The notes under the pieces: model-generated | What the model saw: only the letters and a program-made list of their open reading frames with translations | Told to the model about the DNA's origin: nothing | The model's database searches: none | Position numbers and translations under genes: made by a program | Part shown: one piece after another, positions 23,347 to 33,174 of the stretch | Numbering within the stretch: position 1 is the first letter of the stretch | Layout of the letters: each line of letters opens with the position of its first letter | DNA from: Knufia peltigerae | Lineage: Eukaryota; Ascomycota; Eurotiomycetes; Chaetothyriales; Trichomeriaceae | DNA: 64,000 nucleotides | Direction: 5' to 3' | NCBI GenBank assembly: GCA_030247855.1 | Contig: JAPDRN010000023.1 | Span: forward strand, 124,001 to 188,000

Positions 23347-24384
23347 ATGTCTTCTGATTTTTGGGCCAGTTATGCATCAGGTGCACTCGGGATCCTCATT
23401 GGCAATCGGTTGGATGTCCTAAAAGTGAGAGCCCAAGCAAGCGGTGGCAGTACGACCTCTGTTGGACTTTCTGAGTCTGCAACGAGATTTCAGCAATTTA
23501 CAGGTCTTTTCAGAGGTGCCGCTGCACCGATTCTGGGCTATGGAGCTCTCAATTCAATCTTGTTCATGACTTTCAATAGGTCCTTGATATGGATGGATCC
23601 CAGCATCTTCGATTATACAAAGCTTGCAGGAGTCGACCTGGGCAAGATCTGGGCAGCCGGCGCTCTTGGTGGACTGGCCACTTTCGTGGTGTCCGCGCCT
23701 TCCGAGTTGATCAAATGCAGAGCCCAGCTAGTTGTGGATGGGGAAGGGTCATCCTTCGGTGTGTTCAAAGAGATTTGGAAGCACAGAGGCGTAAGAGGCA
23801 TGTATTACGGTGGTACAATCACTGCTATTCGAGACGCAGTTGGGTAAGTCACGCTAGAAAGCAGTCGTGCAAGTTTCGAGCCCGATTCTCCATTAATTGA
23901 ACCTATGAAGAATGCCCAGCTTACGGAGTGCTAGGTACGGTTGGTATTTTTGGTCTTATGAGTTAAGCAAGCGCTTGCTGCTTTCGAGACAGCCAGATCC
24001 TTTTCTTCCTCCTACAGCTGCAGACGTGCTGATAAGCGGAGGTATTGCTGGTGTCATAACCTGGGTGTCTATCTATCCTTTAGATGTTGTCAAGACTCGC
24101 CTTCAGACTCAGCCCGCCTGGCAGCCAGAGAGACAAAGTCTTCTCCCGGGAGGACATGCAAATGCCCGGCATATACGAACCTCTGTGGATCTGGCTCGAG
24201 AGATCTGGCAAAGCTCTGGTGTTGCAGGCTTCTACCGCGGTATTGGTATCTGCAGTTTGAGAGCATTTATTGTGAATGCTGTCCAGGTAGGTCTTATCTC
24301 TTCCAAGTCTCACGCAGCACTGACATGGGGGGTCAGTGGTATGCTTATGAAAAGATCATGGCTGTTTTCGCAAAGTCTGGATGA
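23347..24384 (+). CDS. Mitochondrial carrier family (SLC25) protein
   Basis: Three exons, 23347-23843, 23935-24286 and 24337-24384, yield 298 residues, the standard carrier length. Three tandem repeats of about 100 residues are visible. Signature P-x-[DE]-x-x-[KR]: repeat 2 has A-P-S-E-L-I-K-C-R, repeat 3 has Y-P-L-D-V-V-K-T-R; repeat 1 reads N-R-L-D-V-L-K-V-R, so its usual Pro is replaced by Arg. The protein should be a solute exchanger of the inner mitochondrial membrane. General similarity points to the basic amino acid/carnitine-like branch (SLC25A29/45/47-like) but the substrate cannot be read from the sequence. The last exon is only 48 nt (W-Y-A-Y-E-K...). Its 3' end faces BUD20. Confidence 0.85.
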
Positions 24385-24571
24385 CAGCCGTTTCAAGGCT
24401 AGTGGTATGCTCAAGCCCATCGGCAATTTTGACCTTGTATGACGGAACGTTGATGAGACTTGTGATGATGTTGCTATCGCTTGGATGTCCTGTCGTTTTA
24501 TCTTGTGGGAGACTCTTGATTTCTCGCATGGGTCTGTCGGAACTTTTTTTCAGGTCGAATCATATACGACA

Positions 24572-25032
24572 TCAGACATCCATCAACATCTCATTATCCC
24601 GCTCGTGCTGGTTGCGTCGGTTTTCTGTGCTCAAGCCCACTGCTGCATCTGCCATCTTTTGCGTATGCGCTTCGTCTTTGAGCATTCGTATTCTAGGCTT
24701 TGGCGTCAGCATGTGATAATATAACCCAAGAGAAAATTACTGGATACCTTCTCTTGTGATTCTTCCCTCGTCGATGCTCGTTCAGGTTATGACTATCGCT
24801 AAAGTATTTGGAACACTCGACGCAGTAGAAGGCGCCTAAGCCAGGTAGGTCTTCGGAGGCTTTCGTGTTTTTGTGTTGGGCAAGGTGCTTGGGTGACTTC
24901 AGATCGGCCTTGACCTGATCGAGGTCACTGGAAAATTCAAGCGCAGTTAGCCATGGGTATTCTTGACTGTTCAATAAAGAGATGCACGAACCGAGTCCTC
25001 CTTTTCGTTTTGGTACGCTTGATGCTGCCCAT
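24572..25032 (-). CDS. BUD20: Bud20-like C2H2 zinc-finger ribosome export factor
   Basis: Three exons, 25032-24992, 24927-24748 and 24692-24572, yield 113 residues. The first 14 codons are basic (M-G-S-I-K-R-T-K-T-K-R-R-T-R). The core has D-L-D-Q-V-K-A-D-L and one C2H2 finger F-Y-C-V-E-C-S-K-Y-F-S-D...H-N-L-N-E-H-R-R-G-K-N-H-K-R-R, then M-L-K-D-E-A-H-T-Q-K and A-A-V-G-L-S. That matches the Bud20/ZNF593 family (U1-type finger), a shuttling factor that associates with pre-60S ribosomal subunits and helps their nuclear export. The first donor (GTTCGT) is weak, but the join is confirmed by the conserved R-D-L-D-Q-V at the junction. It is divergent from aconitase. Confidence 0.9.
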
Positions 25033-26022
25033 GGTGGCGTATGGCCCGCTGGGAACAAATCTGGCTGGGACAAGAATACTCGTTAACTAAATCTGGGCCC
25101 GGATCCTAAAGTGTTGTTTTCGCGAAAAAGTCGGAATCCGTCCAGCACATGCAAGGCTCCGGCACGCAGTGGGAGGTGGGACAATTGCGATTCTTCCTCC
25201 GTATTGTGGGCCAGTTTTCGGAAGCGTTCTCATTCTTGGCTGGAATTCTGCGTTCTGTGCCGCGGCTGGCCGGGCAGCTCAGCGCTAGCCAATGAAACGA
25301 ATTTGCTTCGATATTGTCCTTTCGAGATGTTCGGACAGCTGGAAGTGCCAGACGAAGGGTTGTCTCCATTGCTGTGCCAATTTACGTGGCGATCAATTTC
25401 GGCAATATCATCATACTTAGGTAGACATGAGGGGCTTCAAGCATCGCGGCAACAGCGGCAAATCCTGGTCGGCGTCGACAGCAAAGTGACCAAATGGATG
25501 CATCTGTTTCATGTGCTTTGGACACCAGAGTAATCGTCTCCGTGGTGATTGGCTGTAGAAGTGGTCTGCAGGTCAAAAGAAAAACGAGGCATTTGCTCGG
25601 AGCTGGGGCCCTTGTGGACACCCCCATTGCCTAGGTAGCTTTGTATTTCTCGGGGCGGCGACGTCGGGCAGGAGGATGGCCATATAATAATACTTGACTG
25701 TCTTCTCGTTTTTAATTACAATTTTTGAGAGCACTCATACCAGGTGTACAGCTCGAAAAAAGCGAATCCATCAATTGTGGGAGGAGTTGATGTGGTGTGC
25801 CAGTTGACGTCGTCCAAGGCTTATAGTTGTTCTTCCGAGGCGACCAAATCACAGCCGCACCTCTCCCGGGCGAGAGCTTTCAAACCCCATTCCATCCACT
25901 CCGTCACAGCTTTTTCACTTCAATTCCTTTCCAACTCTCCACTCCCTGCTTTGCGCGGTATCGTCGTTGTCGAAGCTTGTCATTTTCGCAGTCTCTGCTA
26001 GAGTACAAGCATCGTCGCAATC
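25033..26022. promoter_or_regulatory. Divergent promoter BUD20 / aconitase
   Basis: A 990-base region between two divergent genes. It holds a CCAAT box at 25289-25293 and an inverted one (ATTGG) at 25548-25552. Aconitase is a known target of the CCAAT-binding complex with HapX in aspergilli, so these are reasonable candidate sites, but no HapX half-site was confirmed. No gene seen. Confidence 0.4.
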
Positions 26023-29000
26023 ATGTTGTCTACGAGGCCATTGGGCCGCCTGGCCTCGCGCCTGGTAAGTTCTCTTGCATCATACCTTTGCGACTTGCTC
26101 GCATGCCATTCCTGAATTGTCCGGCCCTTGTACATCAGATCAAGCATCCTTTCCCAGCATAATGGCACGGAGATCGATTGCTAACCTCTACGTGCTTCTT
26201 AGGGCTCCAATGTCGGAACTGTCAGTCCTCTATCTCTCCCTCGTTTCGCACATCGCAACAACAAAACTAACGCACCTTCTAGCCCCTGCGTATGTCCAGA
26301 ATGGGATATGCTACTGTCTCTGACGATCCTCTGAGCAAAAATAAGTGCCGTTCCGTGCTTTTGTGGCCCGAGTCCTGACAGGATTATACAGGTCGAGATG
26401 ACAAACTGGGAGAAGGGACATTACATCAACTACAAGTATGTTGGCAACCTCTGTTAGCATTGGTGTTGGCTTGGAGCGAGCTCTTCTGGCCATGCTATCC
26501 TAGGAAATGAGACGGAGCAATGTTAACAAATTACTTTAGGAAAATGTCTGAGAACCTCTCAGTTGTCCGCAGCAGACTCAACCGACCCCTCACATACTCC
26601 GAGAAGGTCCTCTACTCTCATCTGGATGACCCGCACAACCAGGAAATCGAGCGCGGCGTCTCATACCTTAAGCTCAGGCCCGACCGAGTGGCATGTCAAG
26701 ATGCAACCGCACAAATGGCTATCCTCCAGTTCATGTCAGCAGGCATGCCTTCAGTCGCTACTCCAAGTACCGTCCACTGTGATCACTTGATTGAGGCCCA
26801 GATTGGTGGTGACAAAGATTTGGACCGAGCGAAGAGTATCAACAAGGAAGTGTACGATTTCTTATCCACTGCATGTGCCAAGTACAACATCGGCTTCTGG
26901 AGACCAGGCTCTGGCATTATCCATCAAATCATCCTTGAGAATTACGCTTTCCCAGGTGGTTTGATGATCGGTACTGACTCTCACACACCAAATGCTGGTG
27001 GTTTGGGTATGGCTGCCATCGGTGTTGGTGGTGCTGATGCTGTCGATGTCATGGCAAATCTTCCATGGGAATTGAAGGCCCCTAAATGCATTGGTGTCAG
27101 ATTGACGGGCGAGCTTTCTGGATGGACTTCTCCCAAAGGTAGGAAAGCTGTTGGTTGGGGGATTGACAGAGCTGACTTGGTGGACAGATATCATTCTCAA
27201 GGTTGCCGGAATTCTTACAGTAAGTTGACTTACCCGGGAACAGTTTGAAACAATTACTTACACATGAAATAGGTCAAGGGTGGAACTGGAGGTGAATCTT
27301 TTGTTACTCATTCGATTTGCTATGGCTTGCTGACGTTTTATAGCTATCGTTGAATATCATGGTGAGTGGTGATTTGGAACCTTGATTCGAGGATCTGGCG
27401 AAGCAATTGATTGGTCCACTACTGGACGCGTCCCGTGACCGGTTCCCTTGACTTTATCTCCTGGACTCGCTCTTTCCAGTGATAGCCTTCATCGACTTAT
27501 ACTTGGAACCGGCTTTCTGGGCTAGCTCGTGTCAGGACATTACTTGGAACTCTGCACGCTTCCCCGACTGCACCCGAAGAAACGCAAGTTAGCGAAAGGA
27601 CTTCGGTCATCTCGACTTGGCCTACAACAGACACCACGGAGCATGCTCCGGTCGAATACCATCAACGCAATCATTCGAAGACCACCAATTGATCATCAAC
27701 ATATGCATCACTCAATAGACTCCGATCCTCAACGAGTGTAGATGCTGTTTAGGCAAGGAGCGGACATCCAGGCTCAATAACAGCATTTGCAATCGTTGAG
27801 TGAGGGAGGATGTAAGTGGTATAAGACATTGTCTCGATATCTCGATCAATTATGCTGGGCGGCTCCTCTGGACTTATCTGGCTATATTCTGTTATTCGTC
27901 ATGCTGGCCCGTTGTTGGACTTCCTGGACTTTGCCTGATCTGTCCCAAGGCTAATACGACATTATACTAACGTGTTGTCTGTCTACAGGTCCTGGTGTCA
28001 ACAGCCTAAGTTGCACTGGCATGGGCACGATCTGCAACGTAAGCTCTCCCAATATTTCCGATGCAATTTCTGACTCTTTCGAAGATGGGAGCTGAGATAG
28101 GTGCGACTACATCCATCTTCCCCTTCAACGACCGAATGTACGACTACTTGGCTGCAACCAAACGCCAGCGCATCGGAGACCTTGCCCGAAGCTATGCTGC
28201 CGAACTTCGCGAGGATGAAGGCGCCGAGTACGACCAGCTGATCGAGATCAACCTCTCTGAACTGGAGCCTCACATCAACGGTCCATTCACTCCTGATTTG
28301 GCCACCCCAATTTCCAAGTTTAAGGAAGCCGTCAAGGAAAACAACTGGCCTCAAGAACTTAAGGTCGGCTTGATCGGTTCCTGCACGAACTCCTCGTACG
28401 AGGACATGGCTAGAGCCGCCAGCATCGCTCAAGATGCTATGGATCACGGTGTTAAGGCCAAGTCTTTGGTAAGTTCTTAACTGCGTTCCCTCTTGTGGAG
28501 ATCGTCTGACGTTTCCTAGTTCTGTGTTACCCCCGGATCGGAGCAAATCCGTGCCACTATCGAGCGTGATGGTCAACTCAAGACGTTTGAAGACTTTGGA
28601 GGTGTTGTCTTGGCCAATGCTTGCGGTCCTTGCATCGGTCAATGGGACCGAAAGGACGTCAAGAAGGGCGAACCAAACTCCATCATCTCGTCCTACAACC
28701 GAAACTTCACTGGTCGTAACGATGCAAACCCCGCCACCCACTCGTTCGTCACTTCTCCAGATCTCACTGTGGCCATGACTATTGCTGGCGATCTTGGCTT
28801 CAACCCTCTCACCGACACCCTGAAGGACAAGGATGGCAATGAATTCAAGCTCAAGCCCCCAACCGGTGACGCTCTTCCACGCAATGGATACGACCTCGGC
28901 CGTGACACCTACCAAGCCCCACCGGAGGAGCGTTCCCAGGTTGACGTCAAGGTCTCGCCCACTTCCGACCGTCTCCAGATCCTGCAACCCTTCGATGCTT

Positions 29001-29626
29001 GGGACGGCAAGGATCAGACTGATCTCCCTATCCTGATCAAGACAAAGGGCAAGACCACCACTGATCATATCTCTATGGCCGGCCCTTGGTTGAAGTACCG
29101 AGGTCATCTTGACAACATTTCCAACAACATGTTGATCGGTGCCATCAATGCTGCCAACGGTGAAGCCAACAAGGTCAAGAACTTCAAGACTGGAGAATGG
29201 GATGCTGTCCCAGCTACTGCTCGTCAATACAAGAAAGATGGTATCAAGTGGGTTGTCGTTGGTGACTGGAACTACGGCGAAGGTTCATCTCGAGAACATG
29301 CTGCTCTTGAACCAAGACATCTTGGTGGTATTGCTATCATCACCCGAAGCTTTGCGCGTATCCACGAGACCAACTTGAAGAAGCAAGGCATGTTGCCTCT
29401 GACCTTCTCCAACCCCGAGGACTATGACAAGATCAACCCTGATGACAAGGTCGACCTTCTCGTCACTGGACTGGCTGTTGGTAAGCCTCTGATCATGAGA
29501 GTCCACCCCAAGGACGGCAAGACATGGGATTGCGAACTCTCTCACACTTTCAACGAGGGCCAGATTGAATGGTTCAAGAATGGCAGTGCTTTGAACACCA
29601 TGGCCAAGAAGCACGGCGCGAAATAA
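26023..29626 (+). CDS. ACO1: Mitochondrial aconitate hydratase
   Basis: Eleven exons: 26023-26064, 26203-26220, 26283-26344 (or -26354), 26382 (or 26392)-26435, 26540-27138, 27188-27219, 27273-27291, 27344-27361, 27989-28038, 28085-28468, 28520-29626; 794 residues. It converts citrate to isocitrate in the TCA cycle. The first exons encode an Arg/Ser-rich mitochondrial presequence (M-L-S-T-R-P-L-G-R-L-A-S-R-L). The 4Fe-4S ligands are seen in G-S-C-T-N-S-S and A-C-G-P-C-I-G; D-S-H-T-P-N-A-G-G and Y-G-E-G-S-S-R-E-H-A-A-L-E-P-R are also intact. Four exons are 32 nt or shorter and one intron is 627 nt. The exon 3/4 junction is unsettled: only 37-nt introns keep frame. A 409-codon antisense frame is a shadow of the biased codons. 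Confidence 0.95.
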
Positions 29627-30432
29627 TTGTAGATAGGTTCTGGTGGATTGATTGAGGAGTTGTATAAAGTGATCATAGCGAGGGCCCAGCAGAATGACAC
29701 TACTGGGGATGCCTTAAGAATGGTGCCTAGCTGGGCTGCTCGAGTAGGAGGGGCTTTTGAAAGCACGATGTCATGTATCTTTCATAGCAGAAATTACCAA
29801 ATGCGTTGTGTTTCCTTGGGAAGTCTACTGAGTCCATTTTGCTGGTTATCAAATCATTCTTGGAGGCAGTTAAAAGCTATTGGGGTGAAATACCGTACCC
29901 AGGATACATCAATCCCCCATGAACCTCGGCATCTCGAATACGGAGGGGGAAATGTACATACGGTCGGGTCCGCAGAGAACCGCAATTGCGATATCCATTG
30001 CACCTTTATCCGACTATAAAATGCGCTGCAGATGCCATCACTGCGTTGCATATATAGTGTCGACCCAACCAGCCTCTTTGACATTCTTCTGATTGCTGCC
30101 TGCTTGTCCTGGAATTATATCACCGACGCTGAATTTGTGTCAGTTCCTTGAGTCCTTCCGAAGTCCGGTTGGACTACGCCTCAAACTACCTTCGTCCCTC
30201 CAGACTCAACTCTGAGCGCAAGATGTCCGCGGTTCTATGAGAGAGACTCGAGTAGCCTGAATACAAGAGGGAGCGCATTCTCACAACCTCTCGAAACCTT
30301 AGAAATTGATTTCCTCCTCCACCTCCAACACCCGACAGCCAGTGTATGCGCCTCACGAGCCCACCTTTCCGATTGGGGACAACATATTACACGTCGATAC
30401 CTCATATTCGAACATTCAGACACAAAGTCAGG
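29627..30432. promoter_or_regulatory. Spacer: aconitase 3' region and LACTB2-like promoter
   Basis: Both neighbours are on the plus strand. The frame of the next gene is open upstream to 30346 but I place its start at 30433. No other gene seen. Confidence 0.4.
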
Positions 30433-31587
30433 ATGGCGCAACATTTACCCCATCTCCCTGACTGGGAACAAGTCAGCACCAACATCATCCGCATACTCGG
30501 TGGGAACCCAAGCAAGGTAAAAATTCCCCTGCCTCTCTACAATGATGTCCTGTTGTGTACCATGACCAATATAGTACGAGAGTGCGGCCATACTGACTTG
30601 TACGGACAGTTCACCCTCCAAGGCACAAACACGTACCTCCTCGGCCGGGGCGCGAGCCGTCTCCTCATCGACACTGGCCAGGGTGAGAAGCGCTGGCTCG
30701 ACACCTTGTCCAGTGTGCTACACAAGCAGAATGCCACGGTGCAAAAGTGCCTCCTTACGCACTGGCACCACGACCACGTCGGTGGAGTAAAAGACCTCAG
30801 GTCTCTCCCTTCCTCCTCCGAGGCGGAAATATACAAAAACACACCCACGCTCAATCCGGACAATCTACTCGACCCGTCAAAAGTCCACGACATTACCAAC
30901 GGCCAACGCTTCAGTACGTCGACCCCAGACGGCACGTTCGAGGTCGAAGCCGTCCACACTCCAGGTCACGCCAAGGACCACATGTGTTTCCTGGTCACTT
31001 CCTCCCCGGACCCAAACGAGATAGGTGCACTCTTCACGGCGGACAACGTCCTCGGCCACGGCACCGCCGTCTTTGAAGATCTCGGTCAGTACCTCGACAG
31101 TTTGAACCTGATGAAGCGTCGTGTTCTGGAACTTTCGTCGTCGTCGGCAGAAACCGAAAAGAAAAAGGCATATCCCGGACACGGCGCCGTGATCGAAGAC
31201 GCCACGGGCAAGATAGACGAGTACATTGCCCACCGGCGCATGAGGGAAGACGAGGCCCTGAACGTGCTTCGGTACGGAAGTGTCAAGAAGTCTGGGAGTG
31301 GGGATGAGGTGGTGCACGACAGTATCACGACGGTCGGGGAGAGTGATGGTGAGGACGCGACAACAACAACAACGACAACAACAGCCAACTTGGGCAAGGA
31401 GGTCGTCGTAGGCAAGGAGTGGGAGAGCATGGAAATGGTCAAGGTCATTTATCGTCATTATCCCGAGAGCCTGTTCAAGCCCGCCGAGTACGGGTTGCTC
31501 ATGGTCTTGGAGAAACTCAGGCGGGATGGGAAAGTCGTCAAGACGGACGCTGGGAAGTGGAGGGTCAGCGAGAAGGCCACATTGTGA
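30433..31587 (+). CDS. LACTB2-like metallo-beta-lactamase-fold hydrolase
   Basis: Two exons, 30433-30516 and 30610-31587, give 353 residues. The 93-nt intron (donor GTAAAA, CTGAC branch, acceptor GGACAG) has no stop and is a multiple of three, so the unspliced frame also reads through; removing it restores G-G-N-P-S-K-F-T-L-Q-G-T-N-T-Y, the family's usual N-terminus. Metal ligands are T-H-W-H-H-D-H-V-G-G, H-T-P-G-H-A-K-D-H, T-A-D-N-V-L-G and Y-P-G-H-G; a winged-helix tail follows. Relatives are LACTB2 (mitochondrial endoribonuclease) and the atrochrysone carboxyl-ACP thioesterases of polyketide clusters; no polyketide synthase is nearby, so the housekeeping type is likelier. A run of eight Thr (ACA/ACG codons) lies in a surface insert. 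Confidence 0.87.
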   Translation: MAQHLPHLPDWEQVSTNIIRILGGNPSKVKIPLPLYNDVLLCTMTNIVRECGHTDLYGQFTLQGTNTYLLGRGASRLLIDTGQGEKRWLDTLSSVLHKQNATVQKCLLTHWHHDHVGGVKDLRSLPSSSEAEIYKNTPTLNPDNLLDPSKVHDITNGQRFSTSTPDGTFEVEAVHTPGHAKDHMCFLVTSSPDPNEIGALFTADNVLGHGTAVFEDLGQYLDSLNLMKRRVLELSSSSAETEKKKAYPGHGAVIEDATGKIDEYIAHRRMREDEALNVLRYGSVKKSGSGDEVVHDSITTVGESDGEDATTTTTTTTANLGKEVVVGKEWESMEMVKVIYRHYPESLFKPAEYGLLMVLEKLRRDGKVVKTDAGKWRVSEKATL

Positions 31588-31774
31588 ATATCATGTCGGG
31601 CTATACGTGGTTGGAATTAGAGTAGAGTACTTTAGATACTACTATCTACGTATGGGGGCAACCATGAAAGCAGAATAGAAATCCAGACTCGATTCATGTT
31701 GAGCATTAGAGGTGAATCTTGAATGTTCACTATCTCGGATGGGTGTTTGCTTTTATTTTTGTTTTGCTTTCCCA
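31588..31774. other. Short convergent spacer
   Basis: 187 bases between the stop codons of the LACTB2-like gene and HEM4. Probably the 3' untranslated ends of both; nothing else seen. Confidence 0.5.
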
Positions 31775-33174
31775 TCAAGAGAAAAGAATGGCCTTCGATT
31801 GTAAAAAGGCAAGCAATGCTTCGCCCACGCCTTGCGGACTAGGCTTCTCGGCACACACGTCGGCGTCGAAGCCGAATTTCTTCTTGAGATGGTCCCTAGT
31901 CGTGGGGCCGATGGTGACGATGACCGGCTTGGGCTGTCGTCGTCGTTCGTCTTCGTTACCACCCGATAGGCCTACGGGCTGCCCCTCCTCCTCCCACCGA
32001 CGGCGCGCCCGATCGGTCAGGACGTTTGAGTCGTCGATGAGACCCAAAGACCTGAGCATGGCCTCGCACCCTTGAGGGCTAAAGACAACGACTACGACCA
32101 TGACGGGCGGTACGGCCTGGTTTTTGAACGATTCCAGCCGCGCCCCAAAGGCCCGCGGGAACGACTCCATCGTCTCGGTCTTGTACACCTCGACCTCGTC
32201 GACGTGGATCCGGTCCCGCGGGTCGTCCAGCTTGCCGCCCACGTCCATGAGGGTCTTGGGGATGATGTCTCGCCTCTGCTCGCCTACCAGGAACAACAGC
32301 CCTCTCTTTTCCCCGTAGTTGTCGTCATCTTCCTCGTCGCGAAGTGTAGATCGCCTCCTCCGCGTCGCGTGGAGTTTATTATAATGTGAAAGTATGTACT
32401 CGGCCAAACTGCCGCCGTTGCCTGTGTGTTCACCGAGGACGGCGGGACGCAGGCGAGCGAACGGTGACGGCGACGACGAGTTCTTTCCCGCTTCTACCAA
32501 TGTCTGGAGTGCCCGTGACGTAGCAGGACCGACGGTGTAGATTGGAAACGTCGAATCATCCTCGACCGTTTCCTCGCCGCTCGCCGCTCTCGCTGTACTC
32601 GCACCCTGATGACTCGGGTCGATCAACCCTAAGCGACCAAGACATAGAAAATTGTCAGTTTGATGGTCTTATCTCATCATTGTGGGTTAGGTGAAACTAC
32701 GCCACCAGTTCAAAGTCTCGAGGCGGACAAGGATAAGGACCGACAAAACAAAGAGAGAGAGAGAAGCATACCAGTATCAGTATCCGCAGCGGAAGTAGCA
32801 GTGGTAGTGGGTGTCCCTTGAGTTGCATTCTCTTGTCGATCCACCTGCACTCGCACTCGTTCAACAACGTCCGCCCAGGCCTCGACGGCCCTCTGGCTCG
32901 TGAAGATCATCCCCCCATATTTCTCTGGTAAAAGCCCACTTTCCAACGACTCGGCCAATCCTTCCAAGTTGGTCGTGTTGGGTCGATGTTCCAGGACCGG
33001 GATGAAGTGAGGTTGGAAAACCCAACTTCCGCCATCCCCGACCGAAGAGGGTGTGGTGGTGGTGGTTGTCGTCGTCGTCGTCGTCGTAGACGAGAAAAAA
33101 TACTCTTCGTATGAGTCGTGCGGGATGGATCGGGTTTTGAGGAGCAACACGGGGATGGTCCCTGGTTTCGGCAT
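31775..33174 (-). CDS. HEM4: Uroporphyrinogen-III synthase
   Basis: Two exons, 33174-32772 and 32628-31775, join in frame across a 143-nt intron (donor GTATGC, branch CTGAC, acceptor TTAG) for 418 residues. The start P-V-L-L-L-K-T-R-S and G-G-M-I-F-T-S-Q-R-A-V-E-A-W, then Y-T-V-G-P-A-T-S-R-A-L, L-L-F-L-V-G-E-Q-R-R-D-I-I-P, V-V-V-V-F-S-P-Q-G and I-G-P-T-T-R-D-H-L-K-K follow the uroporphyrinogen-III synthase family (Pfam HEM4), which closes hydroxymethylbilane into the first ring of the heme pathway in the cytosol. The protein is longer than the roughly 260-300 residues of most homologues because of inserted low-complexity segments, including twelve Thr in a row near residues 30-41. No catalytic loss is evident. 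Confidence 0.85.
33053..33089. repeat. Trinucleotide microsatellite coding poly-Thr in HEM4
   Basis: GTG/GTC triplets on the plus strand, read as ACC/ACG/ACA Thr codons on the minus strand, inside HEM4 exon 1. It is likely to vary in length between strains. Confidence 0.8.

Noticed and set aside
27998..29227. A 409-codon frame antisense to aconitase
   Set aside because: It mirrors the biased codons of the aconitase exons, crosses two aconitase introns and shows no domain.
30346..30432. An upstream in-frame start for the LACTB2-like gene
   Set aside because: It would add 29 residues before M-A-Q-H-L-P-H-L-P-D. The family normally starts close to that point; a mitochondrial presequence is possible but unsupported.
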